Positions 26,137 through 33,113 of a stretch of 64,000 bases of DNA are shown here, piece after piece (within the stretch, counting starts at the first letter, position 1; every line of letters starts with the position of its first letter). The notes beneath the pieces were generated by a model, which saw only the letters and a program-made list of their open reading frames with translations, did not search any database and was not told where the DNA came from. The DNA lies in NCBI GenBank assembly GCA_051883095.1, contig JBJETB010000019.1, positions 1 through 64,000 on the forward strand. Direction: 5' to 3'. Source of the DNA: SUG1106 sp051883095 (GTDB taxonomy: Bacteria; Bacillota; Clostridia; Peptostreptococcales; Anaerovoracaceae). Both the position numbers and the translations under genes were made by a program.

Positions 26137-28020
26137 ATGAAAAAGCTATTTGCGATCTTGATGATTGTAATGATAGTGATGTGCTTTATGCCTATGGCGG
26201 CGTTTGCAGATGAAGAAGCTGTGGCTATGATTAAAGGAGAATCTGATGCTACATTTACTTCACTGGATAATGCTGTTAAGGCAGCAAAAGACGGAGAGAC
26301 TATTTATCTTTTAAAAGATTGCACCACCGACGGAATATCTCTTGATAAAAATCTAATTATTGATGGAAGTGCAGGTGCAGGTGAAGAAAGCAATAAAACT
26401 ATTACATTTAATGACAAAGGCATAGCTTTGTGGGGAACAAGCCTTACTTTCGAAAACTGTAAAGTTGAAATGAAAGGAATAGGATCCACCCCGTATACAG
26501 CGGAATGGAATTGGATGGCAATATGCGCAAGCAAAGATGCATCGCTGACCCTGAACAATACAGAAATGACTATGGACGGAACGGATGCAGGAAACGCTCA
26601 TGCAATTTACTTCTGCCTCAACAATAAACTCAATTTGAATAACAGCACTCTGACAATTAGGAATTACCCTCAGGATGCACTGGAGTGGAATGGCGGAGAT
26701 GGCGGATACAACGTTAATATTTTAAACTCCACATTCATTTCCGACCACAACCGCTCCGGCTTTACGGGCACTTTTTATGCCACAATTGATAATAGCAAAG
26801 TAGATGTTATCAACAGCATAGGAAACGGTTCCAACGGGTCACACTTTGACATTAAAAATGGCTCGGAGGTCAATTTTAACAATAATGGTGCTCATGGACT
26901 GTCTGCGGGAATGCTTACTATAGATAATTCAACAGTGAATGCTATTGGAAACGGAGCCAACGGCATTTATATCGGAGCTGAAGGAATAATTGAAAAAGGC
27001 TCCAGAGTCACTGTAAATAATAATGAATGTAAAATCGGCTCCAAATGGACGAAGCCCGGTGCAATATACGTCGGTAAATCTCTAGATGTCAGTGATGAAG
27101 ATGTGAAATTGGAGATTATCGGAAATAAAAACTGCGGAGTGTATGTAAAAAAGGGAGCTTGGGCAAATATCAAAACGGGAGTGATAAAAACAAACATCAA
27201 TGAGGTCGAGTTCGTTCATGACTCAAACGGAACAGAAGTCCAAAATGCCAGAACAGGAGGGGGAATATTTAACGACGGGGGTACTGTTGTTCTTGGCGAA
27301 AAAGTAGAATTATATAACAATCATGCGGCAATTGCCGGTGATGACATCTATAACGCGGAAGGTGCAGCCATTACATTCGGAGCTACAGGTGCGAACTGGA
27401 AGCTGGACGGAGATCCGGACTGCACAGATGATATTACAGGATGGTTTGACGATTCCGAAAACAACCGCTGGAATGCCCATGGTGAAGAGCCTCTCCATAT
27501 GGAAGAATTTATACCGACTGAAAACGGGGTAGAGGGGGAAAAGGCGTTAAAGGCCGCTCATGGTAAAATTGTAATTCCACCGTACATTCCGCCTGTTACT
27601 CACTACTACACCGTCATCTATAACGATGGAGTGGAAGGAGAAGTGGTTTTCCCTGACCAGATAAACAGCGGGTTATCGTACTATACGCTTACACCGGAAT
27701 TTAACGGTACTCCATCGAGAGAAGGTTATGAGTTCAAGGGATGGACACCGGCAGTTGCAGAGCGAGTTACAGCGGATGCATACTACAAGGCCGTCTGGGA
27801 AAAGATAGAAGAACCGGTGCAGCCGACCGAACCGGAACAACCGGAGAAGCCGCTTCCGGGCGATAAGGAACTTGAGAAGGATACAACTAATACCGGTACT
27901 GATGTTCCTAAGACCGGCGACACTGTTGTGAATACACTGGTATTAAATCTTATGCTCTTGTCAATTTCAGCAATGGCAGGTGCAGTATTGTGCATCAGAA
28001 GAAAAATTACCAAGAAATAA
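26137..28020 (+). CDS. Sortase-anchored surface protein with beta-helix ectodomain
   Basis: 627 residues. Signal peptide MKKLFAILMIVMIVMCFMP with cleavage near AAFA. Residues ~35-470 are rich in short Asn/Gly repeats (LNNSTLTIRN, IDNSTVNAIGNGANGIYIG) typical of a right-handed parallel beta-helix. A segment VIPPYIPPVTH (479-489) with two Pro-Pro pairs is followed by an InlB-B-like repeat (YEFKGWTPAVAERVTADAYY), a Pro/Glu linker, and the wall-sorting signal VPKTGD (590-595), hydrophobic helix and CIRRKITKK tail. GGAGGGAG decides for this ATG over one 15 bases upstream. The signal peptide closely resembles that of the VWA adhesin at 38951. Its partner protease candidate is the convergent gene downstream. 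Confidence 0.88.
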   Translation: MKKLFAILMIVMIVMCFMPMAAFADEEAVAMIKGESDATFTSLDNAVKAAKDGETIYLLKDCTTDGISLDKNLIIDGSAGAGEESNKTITFNDKGIALWGTSLTFENCKVEMKGIGSTPYTAEWNWMAICASKDASLTLNNTEMTMDGTDAGNAHAIYFCLNNKLNLNNSTLTIRNYPQDALEWNGGDGGYNVNILNSTFISDHNRSGFTGTFYATIDNSKVDVINSIGNGSNGSHFDIKNGSEVNFNNNGAHGLSAGMLTIDNSTVNAIGNGANGIYIGAEGIIEKGSRVTVNNNECKIGSKWTKPGAIYVGKSLDVSDEDVKLEIIGNKNCGVYVKKGAWANIKTGVIKTNINEVEFVHDSNGTEVQNARTGGGIFNDGGTVVLGEKVELYNNHAAIAGDDIYNAEGAAITFGATGANWKLDGDPDCTDDITGWFDDSENNRWNAHGEEPLHMEEFIPTENGVEGEKALKAAHGKIVIPPYIPPVTHYYTVIYNDGVEGEVVFPDQINSGLSYYTLTPEFNGTPSREGYEFKGWTPAVAERVTADAYYKAVWEKIEEPVQPTEPEQPEKPLPGDKELEKDTTNTGTDVPKTGDTVVNTLVLNLMLLSISAMAGAVLCIRRKITKK

Positions 28021-28042
28021 AAACGTAGTGTTCAGTCTTTTT

Positions 28043-28077
28043 AAAGAACCCCGAAACATGATAAATTTCGGGGTCTT
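28043..28077. terminator. Bidirectional terminator between adhesin and protease genes
   Basis: AAAGAACCCCGAAA pairs with TTTCGGGGTCTTT around a short loop. It serves the convergent adhesin (plus) and protease (minus) transcripts. A near-identical CCCCGAAAT hairpin ends the second adhesin gene at 31798. Confidence 0.8.
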
Positions 28078-28095
28078 TACTTTATTTAATATGTA

Positions 28096-28644
28096 TTACC
28101 AAGCCCAGCTATATGCAGCATACATGTCATCAATAGCCTTCTGGTCGATAGCCTCGACGCTGGCCTTGATATATTTATATGTTTTCGGTCTTGATTTCTT
28201 CAAAGCACTAGGCGATACAGTGTACTCTGCAAAAGACTGAGCAAAATATTCTTCGCTGGTTCTGGTTATGTAAGTTTTCATGGAGCCACGGTACTTTTTC
28301 TTTTCAGATTTAAAAATGGAAGTGAACTCTTTTGAAGTGCCGGCAGCGTTATTAATTTCTGATACAAAGTGTCCCATTTCGTGAAGAAAGTTCATTTTAT
28401 TATCTGTTCTCATAATTATGGCATGTTTGGCAACACTGAAAGTTCCTGCATAATTATGGTTCTTGTCGTATTTAACCGTAAATCCCAACTCTACGAAAGC
28501 ATCAACGACGCGGCTGTCTGCCTCAACCTCCGTGCCGGGAACGGTTTTTACAGAAACTGCCTCTTCTGCTGCAAAGGCACTTGCTGCTGATAATGAAAGA
28601 ACTATCAGAAGCGCAACTATAATTCTTGTAACTCTTTTAATCAT
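28096..28644 (-). CDS. Secreted zinc protease, Pro-Pro endopeptidase (PPEP)-like
   Basis: 182 residues with an N-terminal signal peptide (VALLIVLSLSAASAFA) and the anthrax lethal factor-type (ATLF, peptidase family M34) metalloprotease domain. The zinc motif is HEMGH at 88-92 and the third-ligand region is SEEYFAQSFAEY at 130-141. Small size, secretion and the absence of any anchor match PPEP-1 (Zmp1, CD2830) of Clostridioides difficile, which cuts surface adhesins between two prolines and is controlled by a class-I c-di-GMP riboswitch. Here two such riboswitches lie upstream on the same strand and three Pro-Pro-bearing adhesins lie within 13 kb. CGGGAGG precedes the ATG. The exact cleavage preference cannot be read from sequence. 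Confidence 0.85.
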   Translation of the reverse strand: MIKRVTRIIVALLIVLSLSAASAFAAEEAVSVKTVPGTEVEADSRVVDAFVELGFTVKYDKNHNYAGTFSVAKHAIIMRTDNKMNFLHEMGHFVSEINNAAGTSKEFTSIFKSEKKKYRGSMKTYITRTSEEYFAQSFAEYTVSPSALKKSRPKTYKYIKASVEAIDQKAIDDMYAAYSWAW

Positions 28645-28667
28645 TTTAATCCTCCCGTTCCGAGGAC

Positions 28668-28699
28668 TAAAAAAGACTGCCTATAGGGATAAGCAGTCT
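28668..28699 (-). terminator. Riboswitch B expression-platform terminator
   Basis: On the minus strand AGACTGC / GCAGTCT around a 12-base loop, then T6. It sits 24 bases before the protease start. GCAACTG (28709-28703), four bases upstream of the stem, is the exact complement of CAGTTGC in the 3' P1 arm of riboswitch B, a possible alternative pairing. Confidence 0.85.
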
Positions 28700-28789
28700 G
28701 GACAGTTGCGAAATGCGAAGATACAAACGATTAATCACGAGAGATAACCGGGTACTCTAAAAACAATGGCAGAAAAAACTCTCACCAAA

Positions 28790-28859
28790 GGCAACTGGCT
28801 GGCATACCTGAAGGCTTAGCCCCTATAGCTTTGCGCCACCGGGTTTCCCCGGCTTTGCC
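28790..28859 (-). ncRNA. c-di-GMP-I riboswitch B (proximal to the protease gene)
   Basis: Minus-strand RNA from 28859: GGCAAAGCC, a P2 hairpin capped by GAAA, GGCGCAAAGC, CUAUAGGGGCUAAGCC, AUGCCAGCCAGUUGCC. This is the class-I (GEMM) consensus with GNRA tetraloop, receptor side and both P1 arms. The usual GACGCAAAGC is GGCGCAAAGC here; the adenine that intercalates into the ligand (first A of CAAAG) is kept. It is followed by the 28668-28699 terminator. Confidence 0.93.
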
Positions 28860-28880
28860 GATATTCTTTTTTAATCCAAC

Positions 28881-28913
28881 AAAAAAATCATTCAGAGAAT
28901 TCACCAAATGATC
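28881..28913 (-). terminator. Second terminator between riboswitches A and B
   Basis: On the minus strand ATCATTTGG pairs with CTGAATGAT (one G-T pair), followed by T7. It lies 21 bases before riboswitch B, so transcripts must pass it to reach B. Confidence 0.7.
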
Positions 28914-28922
28914 GTCGCACCT

Positions 28923-28949
28923 AAAAAATATGTAAATTATCATACATAT
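28923..28949 (-). terminator. Terminator directly after riboswitch A
   Basis: On the minus strand ATATGTA / TACATAT with an 8-base loop and T6. A competing hairpin TATCAT...ATGATA just upstream overlaps the 5' arm, which gives a plausible antiterminator. Confidence 0.7.
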
Positions 28950-28967
28950 CATGTGTACTTATGATAC

Positions 28968-29037
28968 GGCAACTGGCTGGCATACCCTAAGGCTTAGCCC
29001 CTATAGCTTTGCGTCACCGGATTTCTCCGGTTTTGCC
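28968..29037 (-). ncRNA. c-di-GMP-I riboswitch A (distal, upstream of B)
   Basis: Minus-strand RNA from 29037: GGCAAAACC, GGA-GAAA-UCC tetraloop hairpin, GACGCAAAGC, CUAUAGGGGCUAAGCC and AUGCCAGCCAGUUGCC. It matches the class-I consensus throughout and is nearly identical to riboswitch B outside P2. With its own promoter and terminator it forms the first half of a tandem control region for the protease gene. Confidence 0.95.
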
Positions 29038-29069
29038 TTTGCTGAAAATCTCTTATGTTACTTTGCTTC

Positions 29070-29098
29070 ATACTACCATATGTCGAAAAGGTTGTCAA
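29070..29098 (-). promoter_or_regulatory. Promoter for the protease transcript (riboswitches A and B)
   Basis: On the minus strand TTGACA (29098-29093) and TAGTAT (29075-29070), spacer 17, with TGG before the -10. The start point would lie about 25 bases before riboswitch A. Confidence 0.8.
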
Positions 29099-29148
29099 TA
29101 AATTTTTTGATTCTCCTCTTTTTACCATTTTTTACAATAAATTTAGTA

Positions 29149-29177
29149 TTGCAAAGATAATTTAATAATAGTATTAT
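29149..29177 (+). promoter_or_regulatory. Promoter of riboswitch C
   Basis: TTGCAA (29149-29154) and TATTAT (29172-29177), spacer 17. It is back to back with the minus-strand promoter at 29070-29098. Confidence 0.75.
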
Positions 29178-29192
29178 AAATAATAAGCAAAA

Positions 29193-29262
29193 GGCAAAAC
29201 CGTTGTGAAGCGGCGACGCAAAGCTATAGGGTCTTGGAGGTTCTCCAAGATAGCCAGTTGCA
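29193..29262 (+). ncRNA. c-di-GMP-I riboswitch C
   Basis: GGCAAAACCG, a P2 hairpin with GUGA tetraloop, GCGACGCAAAGC, UAUAGGGUCUUGGAG-GUU-CUCCAAGAUAGCCAGUUGC. The conserved core, P3 stem and P1 arm of class I are present. No clear gene follows before riboswitch D; a 24-codon frame (ATG at 29312) has no good ribosome site. An AT-rich imperfect hairpin follows at 29263-29300 without a clear T run. Confidence 0.88.
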
Positions 29263-29435
29263 CTTGTTATAAAATTCTTCTGATTTTAATTTTAACAAAT
29301 GTAATTTTAGCTATGTTGATCATATGGCTGGGATGTTTGTCTGATGCAGGATACGTTTATATGTATCGAAAAATTGGGAAAGGGAGGATTTTATAAGGCG
29401 AAAAAATAGGGGAAGTGTTATTTTTTGGTTTCTCT

Positions 29436-29464
29436 TTGTAAATGGTATATCTCTTGTATATTAT
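29436..29464 (+). promoter_or_regulatory. Promoter of riboswitch D and the second adhesin gene
   Basis: TTGTAA (29436-29441) and TATTAT (29459-29464), spacer 17. It is the same design as the riboswitch C promoter. Confidence 0.75.
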
Positions 29465-29472
29465 TTTAAAAA

Positions 29473-29574
29473 GAAATTACTGAAAACGGCAAACCGTCCG
29501 AAAGGGCGGGACGCAAAGCCAGAGGGCTAAGGCTGAATAGCTATGCCGGCTCGGCTGCCAGAATTTCGTTTTTT
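29473..29574 (+). ncRNA. c-di-GMP-I riboswitch D with terminator built into P1
   Basis: The core 29488-29559 reads GGCAAACCGUCCGAAAGGGC, GGGACGCAAAGCC, AGAGGGCUAAGGCUG, AUGCCGGCUCGGCUGCC, a very close match to class I. P1 is extended outward: GAAATT-(A)-CTG at 29473-29482 pairs with CAGAATTTC at 29559-29567, directly followed by T6 at 29569-29574. Forming P1 on ligand binding would thus create a terminator stem, which suggests the adhesin gene is switched off at high c-di-GMP. Confidence 0.95.
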
Positions 29575-29610
29575 GATTTGATGTTTAGGTATTGAAAGGA
29601 AAATGAAATT

Positions 29611-31701
29611 ATGGCAAATAAAAATTTAATAAGAAGAATGCGTCAGTTACTGATATTGGTTCTGATTCTTGCTATGACCATGAGTTTTGCAGCCATGACA
29701 GCTATGGCTGGGAAGCCTTCTAATCCTGATGAGGGAACAAACAATATTTCTGCTGCGATTAAGGTTGGAAAGGATTTTAAAAAAGGAGAGGAAGTTACGC
29801 TTATATTTCATATAGCAGAGGACAATGATGTAAGGATACTTGCAACAAGCAATGGCGCGTACTTGAAGTTTGATATGCCAACAGAGTTTTTTAGCTCTAA
29901 TGGGATAAAAACAGGCGATCAAATCTCATTTGAAACATCTTTGAACAGAAGCGGCGTGATTACCGTAGGCAAACATGAGGGCAACGATGGTGGAAGCGAA
30001 AATGAGGGTTCCATTGATAATGGTAGAAATAACTATGAGGGAACTGTGCGGTTCGACTCCACGGTTCCTGAGCCAGTGACAGGAAGTCTGACAATTAAAA
30101 AGGTACTTCAAAATGCTGATGGAACACAATTTGAAGGAGAAAATGCTCCTAGCTTTAAATTTACTGTAACATGTCTCAGTTATAGTGAAGAGGTGGATGT
30201 CGTTGCTGGAGAATCAACGACAATTAGTGACTTGGTAGTAGGAGACTACACAGTAACAGAGAGTGGAGCAGATGGATATGAATTGGTTCTCATTGATGGT
30301 GTAGTACCAGTTGACGGCTCAACGGGGAAAACTGTAGCCGTGGTCGCTAACGGAGATGCTCCTGTTACTGTTACTTTCACCAACAGAGTGAAGCCAGATG
30401 ATTCAGGTAACACACCGGGAACAGGAAGTCTGACAATTGAAAAGGCACTTCAAAATGCTGATGGAACACCATTTGAAGGAGAAAATGCTCCTAGCTTTGA
30501 ATTTACTGTAAAAGATTCTAACGGTGAAACTGTAACAGATTCTCCAGTGATAGTTACGGCAGGAAGTTCGCAAACAATTGAGGGCTTGGATGTTGGAACG
30601 TATATAGTAACAGAGACCGAAAAAGACGGATATGTGTTGTATGATATTGATGGTGGAGAAACGGTTGCAACATCAAGAAAGACAACTGTAAACGTGGGAG
30701 CTGACGGGGCTGTTACTGTTACTTTCACTAACAGAGTGAAGCCAGATGATTCAGGTAACACTGGAAGTCTGACAATTGAAAAGGCACTTCAAAATGCTGA
30801 TGGAACAGACTTTACAGGAAACGATGCTCCTAGCTTTGAATTTACTGTAACAGGTCCTAACAATTATAGTAATACAGTGAATGTTACGGCAGGAGGCTCA
30901 GCAACAATTAAGGGCTTGGATGCAGGAACGTATACAGTAACAGAGACCGAAAAAGACGGATATGTACTGTATGATATTATTGGCGGAGAAACGGTTGCAA
31001 CATCAAGAAAGACAACTGTAACCGTGGGAGCTGGCGGAGCTGTTACTGTTACTTTCACGAACAGAGTGAAGCCAGATGATTCAGGTAACACTGGAAGTCT
31101 GACAATTGAAAAGGCACTTCAAAATGCTGATGGAACAGACTTTACAGGAAACGATGCTCCTAGCTTTGAATTTACTGTAACAGGTCCTAACAATTATAGT
31201 AATACAGTGAATGTTACGGCAGGAGGCTCAGCAACAATTAAGGGCTTGGATGCAGGAACGTATACAGTAACAGAGACCGAAAAAGACGGATATGTACTGT
31301 ATGATATTATTGGCGGAGAAACGGTTGCAACATCAAGAAAGACAACTGTAACCGTGGGAGCTGGCGGAGCTGTTACTGTTACTTTCACGAACAGAGTGAA
31401 GTCCGATGATTCAGGCGGAGATGGAAATGGTGGAGATGGAAATGGCGGAAATGGCAATGGAGGAACTGTAACTCCGCTTCCTCCTGATCAGAACCTTGAG
31501 GACCCGGATACTCCGGATACTCCGGCGGAACCGGTTGAACCGTCTGAAAAGCCGCTTCCTGATGACAAGCATACAGTGACTGATATTCCTAAGACAGGCG
31601 ATACTGTGGTGAATGAACTGTTATTTAATCTCTTACTTCTGTCAATTTCTGCACTGGCAGGCATGTTATTTTATCTTAGAAGAAAGACAACTAATAGATA
31701 A
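29611..31701 (+). CDS. Sortase-anchored adhesin with four Cna-B-like repeats
   Basis: 696 residues. Signal peptide (LLILVLILAMTMSFAAMTAMA), a unique N-terminal domain to about residue 150, then four ~110-residue repeats of the SLTIEKAL...APSFEFTV...GTYTVTETEKDGYVL...VTVTFTNRV type, as in Cna-B/DUF5979-like stalk domains. Then a Gly/Asn linker, TPLPPDQ (621-627) with a Pro-Pro pair, an acidic/Pro linker, the sorting signal IPKTGD (659-664), a hydrophobic helix and the tail LRRKTTNR. Repeats 3 and 4 are identical at the DNA level. Expression is under riboswitch D and possibly C. GAAAGGAAA precedes the ATG. Confidence 0.9.
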   Translation: MANKNLIRRMRQLLILVLILAMTMSFAAMTAMAGKPSNPDEGTNNISAAIKVGKDFKKGEEVTLIFHIAEDNDVRILATSNGAYLKFDMPTEFFSSNGIKTGDQISFETSLNRSGVITVGKHEGNDGGSENEGSIDNGRNNYEGTVRFDSTVPEPVTGSLTIKKVLQNADGTQFEGENAPSFKFTVTCLSYSEEVDVVAGESTTISDLVVGDYTVTESGADGYELVLIDGVVPVDGSTGKTVAVVANGDAPVTVTFTNRVKPDDSGNTPGTGSLTIEKALQNADGTPFEGENAPSFEFTVKDSNGETVTDSPVIVTAGSSQTIEGLDVGTYIVTETEKDGYVLYDIDGGETVATSRKTTVNVGADGAVTVTFTNRVKPDDSGNTGSLTIEKALQNADGTDFTGNDAPSFEFTVTGPNNYSNTVNVTAGGSATIKGLDAGTYTVTETEKDGYVLYDIIGGETVATSRKTTVTVGAGGAVTVTFTNRVKPDDSGNTGSLTIEKALQNADGTDFTGNDAPSFEFTVTGPNNYSNTVNVTAGGSATIKGLDAGTYTVTETEKDGYVLYDIIGGETVATSRKTTVTVGAGGAVTVTFTNRVKSDDSGGDGNGGDGNGGNGNGGTVTPLPPDQNLEDPDTPDTPAEPVEPSEKPLPDDKHTVTDIPKTGDTVVNELLFNLLLLSISALAGMLFYLRRKTTNR
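30736..31395 (+). repeat. Perfect 330-bp tandem duplication inside the adhesin gene
   Basis: Positions 30736-31065 and 31066-31395 are identical as read here, each encoding one 110-residue stalk repeat. Repeats 1 and 2 upstream have diverged, so this copy step is recent or kept uniform by recombination. Confidence 0.9.
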
Positions 31702-31797
31702 AAAATGCGGAGATTGTTCTTAAAAGAGCAGTGTGCAGACTGCGAAAAAAGTTTGAAAAATCAAAACAATAACTTCGTTTTATAATCCCTTTTTCAA

Positions 31798-31832
31798 AAA
31801 CCCCGAAATCCACAAGGATTTCGGGGTATTTC
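31798..31832 (+). terminator. Terminator of the second adhesin gene
   Basis: CCCCGAAATCC / GGATTTCGGGG, an 11-bp perfect stem with a 4-base loop, then TATTTC. An A run before it makes it possibly bidirectional. Confidence 0.8.
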
Positions 31833-31874
31833 AGTCTCTCTAACTTTTTCGGTGATTTGAACTGTGTTCTTTTT

Positions 31875-31987
31875 TACAACATGACGCTCATATCGCCCTT
31901 TAAATCGTATCTGAAAAGTCGTGAATGTTGTACTTTTTTTGACTTCGCAGAATTTTTACAACATATAATTAAATCATGTTGTAAAAA
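31875..31987. repeat. Two ACAACAT/ATGTTGT palindromes
   Basis: TACAACATGACG (31875) with CGTGAATGTTGTA (31920-31932), and the perfect 12-bp pair TTTTTACAACAT (31953-31964) / ATGTTGTAAAAA (31976-31987). The same core recurs four times at 51424-51678. This stretch (31840-32030) has no gene. Confidence 0.65.
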
Positions 31988-32032
31988 TAACTATGCCCCC
32001 CTATTGAAGGGTGGTCATGATTTCAATAAAAC

Positions 32033-32950
32033 TTAAAGCTGCTGCAGCATATCGTCAACTTTACTGGATTTAATGGTTCCGTACCCGGAAGCTATGGAGA
32101 GTATCTTTTCGGGTACATTGGTGTGGATGTGAACCTTACATAATGAGCCGTTTGCTGCAAGAACAAAATAGTCACCCAGGGGCTCTGATTCCTGCCGCAG
32201 TATTTCAGGATCAATGCCTGCATTCATATTCATTACAAATTCCGTACAATACCTGTAAGGAAGCATTGCCTCATCAGAACCGGAACCCTCAGAACGGGAT
32301 TCGGCAGGAAGCCGCAGAACGGGGTACGGAGTGACATGAAGTTCGGGAGCGATACCTGAAAGAAAACCGTCCATCACCAGGCAGAAACCCAGGGCACCTG
32401 AATCAACCACCTGGTATGGCATAAGCACCTGATTCTGAAAAGGCGTCTGCATCAGTGCGGCATGGGCCTCATCGCAAATCCGTTTCATTATCTGACCGGC
32501 GTCTTCTGTTATTTCCAGCATGGACATGCCCGCCTCAGCGCTGCGTGAAGCTACGGAAAGAATGGTTCCGGGCATTGGATTGGCAATGCCGTAAAAAGCT
32601 GTATCCGCTCCGCTTTTTATGGCCTCCGCAAGGTCCCGGCCGCTGATGATGTCCTTATCCGGAATCGCTTTTCTGAACCCTCCGAAAAAAAGTGTCAGAA
32701 TAGTTCCGGAGTTGCCGTGGGAAAACTCAAGCAGATTAAGATATGCAGCTTCAAGAATCTCTGCGGGCGTTCCTGTGTCAGGCAGATGGTCTGCTGTTTT
32801 CTTTATGGTTAAGGCCATGTTGACACCGGTGTCACGATCTGCAACAGGAAAAAGATTAAGGGCGTTCAGCTTGTCCTTTTCGCGCTGAAGTATTTCTGAT
32901 GCATGCATAAAGCTGTTATAAATTTGTTTTCCGTCAACTTCAAAAGACAT
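32033..32950 (-). CDS. DAK2-domain kinase, short FakA-like
   Basis: 305 residues. The N-terminal ~200 are a DhaL/DAK2 kinase domain (NLFPVADRDTGVNMALTIKK with the Mg-ATP Asp residues, and FSHGNSGTILTLFFGGF). Next is a FakA middle domain with the presumed zinc ligands in RYCTEF and VHIHTN. FakA proteins are ~550 residues; the whole C-terminal domain is missing here and the frame ends cleanly. FakA phosphorylates fatty acids held by FakB (DegV). A DegV gene is divergently transcribed next door, which supports a fatty-acid-kinase role, but a kinase working with another acyl carrier is possible. Confidence 0.8.
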   Translation of the reverse strand: MSFEVDGKQIYNSFMHASEILQREKDKLNALNLFPVADRDTGVNMALTIKKTADHLPDTGTPAEILEAAYLNLLEFSHGNSGTILTLFFGGFRKAIPDKDIISGRDLAEAIKSGADTAFYGIANPMPGTILSVASRSAEAGMSMLEITEDAGQIMKRICDEAHAALMQTPFQNQVLMPYQVVDSGALGFCLVMDGFLSGIAPELHVTPYPVLRLPAESRSEGSGSDEAMLPYRYCTEFVMNMNAGIDPEILRQESEPLGDYFVLAANGSLCKVHIHTNVPEKILSIASGYGTIKSSKVDDMLQQL

Positions 32951-32986
32951 ATTTTACCTCTTACTTAATAGTTTTATCTACAAACC

Positions 32987-33015
32987 ATTATAAATGTTTC
33001 GTCATGATGTATCAA
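32987..33015 (-). promoter_or_regulatory. Promoter of the fakA-like gene
   Basis: On the minus strand TTGATA (33015-33010) and TATAAT (32992-32987), spacer 17. Confidence 0.75.
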
Positions 33016-33021
33016 TACCTA

Positions 33022-33050
33022 TTGATTTGCTCGAAGCAATATATTATAAT
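33022..33050 (+). promoter_or_regulatory. Promoter of the degV-ICMT-GH3-HD-GYP operon
   Basis: TTGATT (33022-33027) and TATAAT (33045-33050), spacer 17. A small palindrome TTGC-TCGAA-GCAA (33027-33039) lies in the spacer and could be an operator. The two divergent promoters are only 6 bases apart, so they probably compete or are co-regulated. Confidence 0.75.
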
Positions 33051-33113
33051 TATCGTGTCTAAGTATGAACATAACAAAGTTTGTTTCAAATTAATTAAGC
33101 ATCGGAATAGTTT

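Noticed and set aside
28786..29050. Two near-identical ~70-bp blocks (and inverted relatives at 29190 and 29488) that look like terminal or direct repeats of a mobile element
   Set aside because: All four match the c-di-GMP-I riboswitch consensus in the orientation of the nearest gene; no transposase or target duplication is present.
29205..29396. 63-codon plus-strand frame starting inside riboswitch C
   Set aside because: Its start lies within the conserved riboswitch core and there is no ribosome site; only the last 24 codons could be translated separately and they lack support.
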